The notes under the pieces were generated by a model. It did not search any database, was not told the origin of the DNA, and saw only the letters and a list, made by a program, of their open reading frames with translations. From NCBI GenBank assembly GCA_025667525.1, contig CM046877.1, forward strand, positions 30,887,255-30,951,254: a stretch of 64,000 nucleotides of DNA, written 5' to 3'. Each line of letters opens with the position of its first letter. Within the stretch, counting starts at the first letter, position 1. Of the stretch, positions 54,599-64,000 are shown piece after piece. The stretch comes from Glebionis coronaria. Its lineage: Eukaryota; Streptophyta; Magnoliopsida; Asterales; Asteraceae. The position numbers and the translations under genes are program-made.

Positions 54599-54739
54599 TA
54601 GGGGTGTTATCGGGTTGGGTTGTCGGGTTAGCGGGTTGAACATGTCGGGTTGAATCGGGTTTTGATGTCCCAAATATTGACCCTAACTCGACCCTATAAG
54701 ACTATCGGGTTATAAATTTTCGGATTGAATTGGGTCGGG

Positions 54740-55220
54740 TTGAATCGGGTTGTGTTATTGGGTTGTTATTGGGTTGCAGGCTGTAAATGCAGTGATTACT
54801 GTACAGTAAGCAGCAGTAACAAGTGCAACAAACAAGTGTAATAACAAGTGCAGTAGTAATGTAGTGATCGAATTGCAGGCTGTAAATGCGGTGATTACTG
54901 TATAGTATCCAACAGTAACAAGTGCAGCAAACAACAATAAATGCAGTGATTACTGTACAGTAACCAACAGTAACAAGTGCAGCATATAACAATAACAATT
55001 GCAGGATGTAAATGCAGTTATCGGGTTGCAATTTGCAGCAACAAGTGCAGCAGACAGCAATAACAATAACCAGGCAGTAAACAAGTGCAGAAACCAGCAG
55101 TAACAAGTACAACAACAAAAATGATTTATAGCATTAACTAGGCAGTAAACAAAAGCAGAAATTAAAACAAAGTGTAGCAACAAGTGCATAGATTATAACT
55201 AAGTGCAGTAACAAATGAAT
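54740..55220. repeat. CAGTAACAAGTGCAG-type repeat field in the hAT element
   Basis: Irregular repeats built from GCAGGCTGTAAATGCAGTGATTACTGTA and CAGTAACAAGTGCAGCA; the longer phrase occurs near 54776, 54875 and (shortened) 54938. It lies between the transposase 3' end and the terminal repeat. Confidence 0.8.
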
Positions 55221-55541
55221 TGGTCTAAGCAAAAACTAGTGGAATGTGATAAAAAGAAAAATGTTCATCATACAAGTTCAAAAAAAAGTGCAGCAACAAA
55301 CGCACATTTCACAACTTCAAACTTCGTACTTCACATTTCATAACTTCATACTTTGTTCTTCATTGTTGTTTGGAACTGCTACCTTCTTGCTTCATCAACA
55401 CTACGTAATTTTAGACTGAGGTAGTTAGCAAGATAGAAAATATTTAAAGTTTACAAATCAAAGATAAATAAATGTACCTTTTTCTATTTTTGAGATTTTA
55501 TCCACGTCTTCCTCTTTTTATGGATTTATGCCTACTCGAAG

Positions 55542-56977
55542 CTAATCTTGAGTACAAGTTAGGGACTCAATCGTCTTGTCATCCAAAGAGCTCCTATACG
55601 AATCCAAGACTCGACCACTAGTGCTAAATACCGACTCAGAAGCCACAGTCGAGATGGGAATAGCTAACAAATCTTTTGCCATTAATGAAAGTATGGGAAA
55701 TCTTTGGCTATTTACCTTCCACCATTGCAAAATATCAAAATGCACACTCTTATCAAATGGTTCGCAAATTTCATCAACATACTTTTCAAATTCACTAATC
55801 GATGAATCAGATGATTGACCCCTTTTCATCCTTATTCTCAACATGTCTTCGTGATCAGGTTCGTCACTAGTGTCATCGTCTTTTTCCTTTTACCAGAGCG
55901 TGAAGAACTAGTAGAAGACGGAGCATGAATACGCATGTAATCTTTAAAAAAAAGTTTCAGTTCATCTTTAATATGATCTATCTTTTTTGTCACAACTGAT
56001 ACACCTTCTCTTCCATAATGGTCATCCACAATGACATCCAAAAAGTCATACTTGTTGCTTAGATCAAGTACGAATGCAAAATACACCATCTTGAACAGTA
56101 AGATTGATGCCGTGCATCTAATATGCATTCATTTCCCTTTAGCAAACAATTATAATTTTTCTCAAATATCATTTTCATAAAGTTTATAGCGCTATCATTC
56201 GTGCTTGCATTATCAAGTGAGATTGACAAAACATTATCAAAACCCCACTCATTTAAACAACTTTCTACCCCTTTTCCTATGTCTATCCCGCGATGACCAT
56301 CAAATTTACGAAAATTCAACACCTTTTTTACTAAATTCCGTTCGTTATCTATAAAGTGGGTTGTAAGAGCCATGTAGCTCTTTTTCTTAATGGTAGATGT
56401 CTATCCATCATTAGTTAAACTAACCCTACCAATATTCTTTTGAAGTGTTTCACGAAGCTTGACTTTTTCTTCTTGATACATTAGCAAACACTCTTTGTTA
56501 TTGTACCTCTACATGGAATATCAAATTGAGGTTGATTGATCTTTTGAAAGTGCTTAAAACCTGAATTCTTAACAAAATTAAATCGTAACTCATCAACAAC
56601 AATCATGTGGGCTAAATCCCTCTTACTTTTGTTTTGATCAAACCTCCATGCCATCATTTTGTTTACATCACCGCCTTCAAAAGTAATATAAGTTTGAGAC
56701 TTACTTTGCTTTTCTAGGTAAGGCTTGCACCTCTCCGCAAGATGAATCTTTAGATTCGAAATACCATGCTTTCTTGTGTGACATAAATACAATTCACCGC
56801 AATGTTTACACTTAGCTTTTACGTCTTCCGTAGACTCTCCTTTTTTAGATCTTGAATATCAAACTCTATCCATACCTGGGACCTTTTTTTACGAGTTGTT
56901 GATTTTCCCGTTTTGTTTTTGCTATTTTCGACCTCCACTGTTGATTCTTCCAATATCTCCATTGAACTTGAAGACAT
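55542..56977 (-). pseudogene. hAT transposase (BED/dimerisation type), frameshifted
   Basis: The likely start ATG is at 56977-56975 (MSSSSMEILEES). A BED-type zinc finger follows near 56850-56750 (VWIEFD, CKHCGELY, HGISNLKIHL, RC). The core has LDNASTNDSAINFM (catalytic Asp region) near 56215 and DFLDVIVDDHYG near 56030. The C-terminal hAT dimerisation domain is complete in the frame 55844-55542 (FPILSLMAKDLLAIP, ASESVFSTSGRVLD). At least four frame changes or gaps occur, and it is about 430 codons against roughly 650 for intact relatives. The protein would cut and rejoin the element ends. Confidence 0.85.
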
Positions 56978-57090
56978 CTAACTAGAATCAAATAATAATA
57001 AGCATAAGTCATAACTTGATTCTTCCAATATCTCCATTGAACTTGAAGACATCTAACTAGAATCAATAAATAATAAGCATAAGTCATAAC
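56941..57090. repeat. 75-bp tandem duplication over the hAT transposase start
   Basis: Two units (56941-57015 and 57016-57090) from TTGATTCTTCCAATATCTCC to CATAAGTCATAAC, differing at one or two bases. Each has its own copy of the start codon region. Confidence 0.9.
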
Positions 57091-57933
57091 CATATCAGTA
57101 AGTAGTAACTACCTAAAATTGTTAATATGTGTTATGCAAAAGTATTTTATTATTGATACTTTCTTCCATTTACCTAGGCAGCCATTTTAAAACAAGTGCC
57201 CACTCAATAGATTGTAGTTTTTCTATCAAATTATTCATGTGACTCACATGTCAGTTTAGAGTGTGTCTTGCCCATTTGATGACACAATTTTTTATATACA
57301 CAATGCAATAGAGTTATATTCGATATGTAATTTTTGACAATCAAAGTATATTTGTAATTTTTTATACAATCAAACCAACAGTGCATCATCAAACTGATGA
57401 GTTTGACAAGCAGAAGGTACAAAGACATCTAAATGCCATGCAAATTGCATGATGCAATATTTAGAAACCCTAAACAAAAAAGTTTTGTAATGATAATAAC
57501 ATTAAAGAGTTACCTTTGTGAGTCACAATATTAAAGATGAGGCAGGGAAGAAAGATTTGATATATAAAAAATGAATTATAAGTGTTAGGGTTTTAGTATA
57601 CAAATAAAGAATAACAAATTTATTCCTGTAACTGAGTAAAATACGAATAACATTTAGGCCAAAACTGCTTAGCTTTTTATTGGGCAAAAACTCCTCATTT
57701 GTGTTGTGTTGTGTTAATGTTAACTATGTAAATAAATAGCAAAACTGAAGGTTTCTTATAAGGTTATCGGGTTGAACCCGAACCCGATTAATTATAAAAT
57801 TGTAACTCTAATATGACCCTATAAGACTATTGGGTTGTTCAGGTCAACCCGATAAGCATAATTAGACCCGATAGAACCCGATCCTATAAGGTTTTATCGG
57901 GTTTGGGTCGGGTCGACCCATTTGACACCCCTA

Positions 57934-58177
57934 AATGCTATTGTTGAAGAAAAAGACAGTCTTGTGCATGTTTGGCATAAAAGACTAGGACATATAAGTG
58001 AGGCGGGACTATAGTTGCTGGAAAAGCAAGGTTTTTTTTGGCAATAAGAGTCTAGGTAAGCTGGTTTTTTTGAGAATTGTGTTCTAGGAAATTCACATCG
58101 AGTCAGTTTCGGTGTAGGAAGGCACATTACTCAGGGAGTGATAGATTATGTTCGTTCAGACTTATGGGGGTCGTTTG
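57934..58177 (+). pseudogene. Copia pre-integrase region
   Basis: Continues the protein after the hAT insertion: AIVEEKDSLVHVWHKRLGHIS with the zinc-binding His, then a Cys-bearing FENCVLGNSHRV, and YVRSDLWG, the entry of the integrase core. A stop and a shift near 58010-58060. Cut at about 58177 by the next insertion. Confidence 0.8.
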
Positions 58178-61100
58178 TAACACACCCGTTTTTACCTTAT
58201 AGCAGCGGAAGCTAATTTGGGGTATTACTTCATAGAACACCAATAATAATGATAGAAAACAACTCAAAAGAGTTATTAAATCAACTTTCTTTATATATCA
58301 TTTAAAAATCAGAGTTTTACAATATAAGTTTCCCAAAATCTATATCAATAATTTTAAGCTTGTGCCTCTTCATGTCCTCTTTATGCTGCTCCATGGTATC
58401 AGTCACAATTACCTAAAATATATGCTTACAAGTCAACACAAAGGTTGAGTGAATTCATATGTTTGCAATAACAGTTTTGAATACATGTTTACCACCTCGA
58501 GCTACGTTACTATTCGCTCACATAAAACAATATTTTATTGCACTAAGCTCTTGACATCAAAACTAACGGAATTCACCGAAGTGACCATCATGACGGGATC
58601 TCATGACAAGTAACCTGCAGGTCCGGGTTACCTATTAGTTCTAATAAAGTATGCTCGATTACCTCACGTACAGGTAACACAAACATGATTCATTAAATCC
58701 AATAGATCTATTTACCTCATTAGCGCACACGAATGTGTTTAATGACTCATGAAATTTGGGTAGCAAGTAACAGTTTGGCACTCGTGCAATAACATATAAA
58801 AGCATACAGTTTAAAAACACATGTATTCTAGTTTTAGCATATATCCCCCTCACGGGTTTTAAAATCATTTAGAAAGCATTAAAAGTGAGGCTATGAACTC
58901 ACCTGGCATCCATAGAGTCTGAGCTACATTAGATATATTTCATTCACAAACAAACAGCTTGGTCTCACACAAACCTGGATTAACACATTTTGTATAGTAT
59001 CAATTCTTTGATCTTTAGTTGAATACTTTTAAGTATTAATTAGGTATTCTTTGATTTATAAACTGTGGTAATTATAACATCATTGTTCGGGCCATCATAC
59101 TCAAAAGTCATTCTATAAATGTTTGAGGAGCGAGGGCACTTTAAATCGTAAACCCAACCACTCAGTCAGAACGTAGTATCGAGATGGAACATATTTGTAC
59201 AATGCTCCCTACTAACATGATACCTTTTATATTATCTCATATTTATAATTTATCTTCTTTAGTTTCAAAATTAGCAAAAATAGCCATTTTAGTTATACTT
59301 TAGCTTAATTATACTTTTAACCCCTAAAGTATATAGTTTTAATATTTATAATTTCAACCTTCAAATATCAACCTCAAGGTTTCATACTTAACAATATTAA
59401 TCATTATAGTTTTAACTTTGGTAAAATGACACTTTTGGCCTAAAATGTTAATAGTTTCAAAAATGACAGTTTTAGTCCCTATACTTGCTTAAATTTACAT
59501 AACAACCTCAAAATTGTACCAAATGATCAATAAACTTAGAAAAAAGTTTACGGACACTTTTATAATCATAATAACAACATTTCTCCAGAATTATACCCTT
59601 TGAAATGGGTTTTTGCTTATTATTTCATGTAAATTACAAAACTAGAATTTTAAGACATCTTTAGCTTATAACTTTTATTCTAAATGATCATATGGCCTAA
59701 TTGATTTTAGATAAGTTTTCTAAAATCATATAAACATTATAAAAAGTCGCCTAATTTATTTTAGATTAGTTTTCTAACATCCTATAAACATTATAAAAAG
59801 TCTAATAAAGCATTATAACAAGATCAAATCTTAGCTAACATAGAGATTAGCTAGGTAGCTCCAAAATGGCTCCTTATGGCTTCCTATGAACACTACTTGC
59901 TAACAAAGCTTCAAGAGTTTCAATGGATTCCTTCTAGACCTGGTTTATGGTCTTCTAAGAGTCCTAGAACTTTTGTAGAAGTGGAATTCAGAATGGGTAT
60001 GGAGGTTAAGAGAAAACGGGGTACAAGTTTACAATGTAAGGTTTATGTGCCTATTTATACTAGTTTCAACCCTTAGGCTCCAATTTTGGCTATGAAACGT
60101 GTAAGATAGATAGGTTAGTGACTAAGGGAATCTAGGATAGATCTATGCAAGTTTATAGAGCCTAGGAATAAAATATATTGAACTTATGGTCCATATTAAG
60201 TCACGAATTATATAAATAAGAATGGTGATGTTTCATACACAAGTAGCTTATGCACCTACATGTAAAATATCTCAAAATATCCTAAAGTATCTTTCCTATG
60301 TTTGATTTAGGAGGGAAAGTGTTTAAATGGGGTTTTGGAGGAAAAAACCTAGTCGGGTTCAATTCTTAGGCTTGTAACTTTGTACCTTTGTAATTCTTGT
60401 AATTAAAGGTTTAGGAATATAATTAGTGATGGATTAGGATTTAATTAGGGTTTAAACATTGTAATTAGAAGGTTTGGGTCCTTGGTTTGAATTTTAACAA
60501 AGGTTTGAAGTGAAATTGAGAAGAAAACCTAGGCGTGTTAGGGTTTCTAATGATCTAGGGCTAAATCCTTGTTAAATCCATTATCCTTGATTTAGCTACT
60601 GATGTAAACTCAATTTATACATCCTAAATTGTTCTTAATGTTTTCATGAAGTTCCCTACATTGGTTTTAGTAAGTTATTCTAAGCAAACATGTCTAAATG
60701 ATGAAATTACCTATTTTGACCTACTTTATAAGCCATACATTGAAATGTTGTACCTTGTGCTTTAGGGTACTTGTACATTGTCTTAATATAATGTTATAAC
60801 CTAAATTTAATTATATGAGTATTTGTAGACTTTTCCTAAAAGACTAGGTATTGATTCTAAGTGAAATGCTTAATATAAGGGGTTTTTTGGGCCAGTAAGC
60901 CTAATGACTCTACTTTGGGTATTTTTTTTTTGGTATACCTAGGTTTCCGACTCGACATTACGAGTCGACTAATCCTAGGGCGACTACCCTTTTGGATAGC
61001 CCGGAGTCATCGCAGGTGACTTAGTGTTTATCTCCTCATGTAAACTTATTCTAGGTCTTATATGATATGTTTATGACTTATTATTCTACACACTTAGTTT

Positions 61101-61725
61101 AAGGGTTTGTATAGGGTAATCATAACCTAGGTGTAATTAGGTTAGCTTAAAGTTTTATGCTTCAATAACTTATACATTGTGCTTTAGTAATTTGTAACTT
61201 AACTTGAGATAAATGTATAATCTTAATATGATACTTAGTTGAGTTTTATAATTGGTTGTAAAATATTAGATCTTAATCTAATGTAAAATAGATTTTAGGT
61301 GCTAATCTAGGTTACTAGGTCTTATACTTGTAATTAGCTTTAGACTACTTATACTTAGTATTTTATAATCAAATATCTCTTCTATATGATAGATTATAAC
61401 TTGTACATTGGTATTTGATTTTCATATATAGATATTGTGTAATTATATTGCTTGAAATATTAGTTTACAAGGGATTTTTAGATGGTGATCTAAACTATTA
61501 TGTACATTTATGTGTACTTAACTTTGTATGGTTTGTACTTAGTATTCTTGAATGTAATTATACTTTCAAATGATAGTTTACAACTTTTTTATAACCCTTA
61601 ATTACTTATTCATATGTATTGTTCATTCATATTTCATATTTCTAGAGTTTATAACTCATTTATAGGGATTCTAGGGTTTCTAGAGTTTATAACACATAGG
61701 TGAAATTTGAGGATTGTCACACCAT
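58178..61725. mobile_element. 3.5-kb non-coding insertion in the copia integrase, class uncertain
   Basis: The left edge is at about TGTAACACACCCGTTTTTAC and the right edge at GAGGATTGTCACA. Both terminal words read TGTNACA in the same strand, which could be LTR-like TG..CA ends, but no long direct repeat was found. The interior is AT-rich, with several GTATACATTGTGCTTTAG-like and TAGGTTTATACTTGTA-like dispersed repeats, and the longest frame is only 66 codons. Target duplication not identified. I assign it as an insertion because the copia protein is continuous around it. Confidence 0.6.
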
Positions 61726-62787
61726 CTCAGGTGGAATCATTGGGATGTAAAAGGTAAATCTATAGGTGATGATTATTCCATGAGGGTATGGGTTTATGTT
61801 CTCAGGTTCAAACACGAAACTTTTGTAAAGTTCAAAGAGTGGAAGTAGTTAGTAGAGAATCAGACTGGGAGGACGGTTAAGAAGCTTATGATGGATAATA
61901 GTCTTGAGATCTGTAACCGGGAATTTGATTAGTTGTACAATGACAGTAGGATTACTATACATTTGACAGTTGCCGGGACGCCGCAACAGAATGGGTTAGC
62001 AGAACGGATGAACGGAACTCTCATGGACAAGGTACGCTGTTTATTAATTCAGTCTGGATTTCCCAAGACCTTCTGGGCAGAAGCGACATGTATGACCCTA
62101 TATCTTATAAATAGGTCACCATCGACAACGATTGAGAAGAAGACACATGTGAAGACGTGGTCGGGACATCCTAGTGATTATGGGATGTTGAGGGTTTTCG
62201 GATGTGTCGCGTTTTCACACGTTAAAAAAGGTAAGCTCGAACCGAGAGCGGTAAAATGCGTTCTTTTGGGGTATCCTGTGAAGGGGTACAGACTATATAA
62301 GCTTGATAATGAATCACCTAAAATAGTCACAAGCAAGAACGTGGTCTTCAATGAAAGTGTCATGTACAAAGACACGTTGAAGGATTCTGGTGCAGGTGCA
62401 TGTAATGATAAGTCTGTTGAGGAATTACAAATTGAGGTGGAACTACAGAGGTTAAATAATCATATACTTGAGGAAGATCGGATAGGTAAAAAAGATCATA
62501 CATATCAGGAAGACCAAACAGATCAGGAAGATGACTATGATGAAGATGCAGGGGTCCAAGAAATTGATCAGGTACCAAATCTCATAGATTATCAATTGGT
62601 TCTAGATAGAGAGCCAACGACAAGAACGAAACCGGTAAGGTTTCGGGATGAGAGTAATATCGTTTTTTACGCGTTTGCTGCAGCAGGGGAAAAAGATACT
62701 CATGAACCATTGACATACCAGGAGCAGTTACTTGTGAAGACAGTTTTAAGTGGAAAGTTGCTATCGAAGAAGAGATGGATTCTATGA
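61726..62787 (+). pseudogene. Copia integrase and linker
   Basis: The integrase core resumes near 61727 (SQVESLG), then DDYSMRVWVYVLRF with the first Asp region, LMMDNSLEICNREF with the second Asp, and GTPQQNGLAERMNGTL with the catalytic Glu. GAG-integrase family words FWAEATCMTLYLINRSPS and LRVFGCVAFSHVKKGKLEPR follow from 62080. The frame is open from 61933 to 62787; a one-base loss near 62721 takes the protein into the RT frame. A TAG at 61930 and another near 61848 interrupt the upstream part. Confidence 0.86.
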
Positions 62788-63710
62788 GGAAGAACAAGAC
62801 CTGGGTGTTAGTAGATCATCCAACTGGGCAAAAGATGGTGAGCTACAAATGGGCTGTACAAAATAAAAGAAGGGATGAAGGTGTTCAAAAGCCTAGGTAC
62901 ACGACAAGGTTGGTGGCTCGTGGATTCACACAAATGGTAGGTATTAATTACAATGAAGTATTTTTGTCGATAGTTCGACACACATCTATTCGGGTTATAC
63001 TTGCATTGACTTCATGTAAATATTATGAGCTGGAGCAGCTTAATGTAAAGACGACATTTTTACATGGAAATCTTGAAGAAGTGATCTACATGAGGCAGCC
63101 ACCGAGATTTGAACAAGGTAACAAGGTATGTTTGTTAAAGAAATATCCATATGGTTTGAAGCAGTCACCTAGACAATGGTACAAGAGGTTCGATGAGTAT
63201 ATGCTGAGCAATAGGTTTAAGCGTAGCAGTTACGACAGTTGCTTATGTTACATGAGTTATGCACTAGGGGAGTGTGTCTATCTATTGTTATATGTAGATG
63301 ATATGTTGATTGCTTGTAAGAGCAAAGATAAGATTGGGTGTACCAAGTCTTTTCTTAAAATGGAGTTCGACATGAAGGAGAACGGGGAAGCAAAGATGAT
63401 TCTTGGTATGAAGATCGTCAGGATCAGGCTGTCACAATCCGGGTACATTTCTAAAGCTTTAACCAGGTTTAGCATACACAATGAGAAATTCGTTCAGATG
63501 CCATTGGGTGGGCACTTCAAGCTGTCGTTAAAGTATTGCCCGGTTAGGGATTGGGATGTTGAAAGGATCGATAGAGTGCCATATTTAAACGAGGTTGGGA
63601 GCTTGATGTACTTGATGGTTTGCATGAAGCCAGACATAGTGTATGCAGTAAGTGTAATTAGCATATATTTGGCGAATCTGGGTAAAAATCATTGGGAAGC
63701 AGTGAAATAG
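62728..63710 (+). pseudogene. Copia reverse transcriptase
   Basis: WKVAIEEEMDSM opens the RT; KTWVLVDHPTGQK, VARGFTQ, LNVKTTFLHGNL, YGLKQSPRQWYKRFD and LLLYVDDMLIACK follow. The YVDD pair is present, but the first catalytic Asp (normally in LDVKTAF) is Asn here, which should abolish polymerisation. EVGSLMYLMVCMKPDIVYAV is the connection region. A TAG stop at 63708-63710 ends the open frame. Confidence 0.88.
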
Positions 63711-64000
63711 ATTGTGAAATACTTGCAGGGTACTATAAACGCGGGCTTGGTGCATGGAAAAATCATGGAAACTATGTGGACGTAACAGGTTTTGTTGATT
63801 CAGACTACGCTAAGGATCCAGATAAAGGTTGTGTTGTGAGCTGGAAAGCAATGCTACAACACGTGGTGGCTCTTTCAACTACAAAGGCGGAGTATATGGC
63901 CCTTATGGAGGCTGTGAAGAAATATATTTGGCTAAGGGGACTCTTGGAAGAGTTGGGCTTGAAGCTTGACACTATTGTAGTTAATTGTGATAATCAGAGC
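63711..64000 (+). pseudogene. Copia RNase H (cut by window end)
   Basis: VKYLQGTINAGLVHG, then after a frame change VDVTGFVDSDYAKDPDKG with an RNase H Asp, ALSTTKAEYMALMEAVK with the Glu, and NCDNQS with a further Asp at the window edge. The 3' LTR would lie beyond 64000. Confidence 0.85.

Larger units (their letters stand above)
54599..57933 (-). mobile_element. hAT-superfamily transposon, 3335 bp, inside the copia element
   Basis: Ends TAGGGGTGTTATCGGGTTGG and (inverted) TAGGGGTGTCAAATGGGTCG, with many AACCCGA/TCGGGTT words at both ends. The flanking 8-mers AATGTTAG (54591-54598) and AATGCTAT (57934-57941) are a target duplication with two later changes. Removing one restores the copia frame. 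A broken transposase lies on the minus strand. Confidence 0.88.
52851..64000 (+). mobile_element. Decayed Ty1/copia element, 3' end outside window, two insertions inside
   Basis: Domain order gag, protease, pre-integrase, integrase, RT, RNase H is that of Ty1/copia. A methionine-tRNA-type primer site is at 52994. The coding region is cut by a 3.3-kb hAT transposon (54599-57933) and by a 3.5-kb non-coding segment (about 58178-61725). The pieces on both sides of each insert continue the same protein. Numerous stops and frame changes, and loss of an RT catalytic Asp, make it inactive. The start at 52851 is approximate: a short LTR would fit between the gag fragment and the primer site. Confidence 0.85.

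Overview
This window looks like nuclear DNA of a flowering plant, most likely a eudicot of the daisy family (Asteraceae). The evidence is intron-rich genes with GT..AG introns, a USE plus TATA class of RNA polymerase III promoter, a nuclear tRNA-Glu gene, and dense nested retrotransposons. The family-level guess rests on recalled similarity of the Tat-type gag fragment (51.6-52.8 kb) to Asteraceae repeats and is inference. Nothing bacterial, organellar or viral was seen.

Layout. 1-14.6 kb: a decayed Tat-lineage Ty3/gypsy retrotransposon on the minus strand, split inside its RT domain by a younger complete Athila-like element (2529-11672). That element has 1.84-kb LTRs, an ACAGG target duplication and a tRNA-Asp primer site, but encodes only gag and protease. 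16.5-20.7 kb: a nine-exon ECT2-like YTH-domain m6A reader gene (plus strand). 21.3-25.3 kb: duplicated debris: a tandem 265-bp repeat, the 3' end of a second YTH gene as a pseudogene, a copia RT scrap, and an SRP (7SL) RNA gene followed by an inverted piece of itself. 26.2-28.6 kb: an intact five-exon GDSL esterase/lipase gene with a hAT MITE in intron 4. 29.6 kb: tRNA-Glu(UUC). 30.3-33.9 kb: a truncated external alternative NAD(P)H dehydrogenase pseudogene, a second 7SL gene in a copy of the same block, and a broken LRR receptor-like protein gene. 34.8-39.1 kb: the second ECT2-like gene on the minus strand, convergent with the first.

39-51 kb holds no host gene I can support, but several small transposons with clear ends: long-TIR elements, a tRNA-derived SINE, a 1.2-kb Harbinger element carrying its own reading frame, a Tourist-like MITE, two hAT MITEs full of GGACC/GGTCC repeats, and an 808-bp MULE-like element with a 9-bp target duplication. 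51-64 kb is a Tat-type LTR/gag fragment followed by a decayed Ty1/copia element running off the window end. The copia element is interrupted by a 3.3-kb hAT transposon with a broken transposase and by a 3.5-kb non-coding insertion.

How the parts relate. The two YTH genes are paralogous cytoplasmic m6A readers with nearly the same exon plan. The 23.6-25.3 kb and 31.1-32.7 kb blocks, each flanked on one side by a YTH 3' end, suggest a duplicated NDB-7SL-LRR-YTH unit in which only 7SL and YTH still look usable. Coordinates of exons and element ends were read by eye from splice sites, TIRs and target duplications. Family assignments come from recognised motifs, not database searches.
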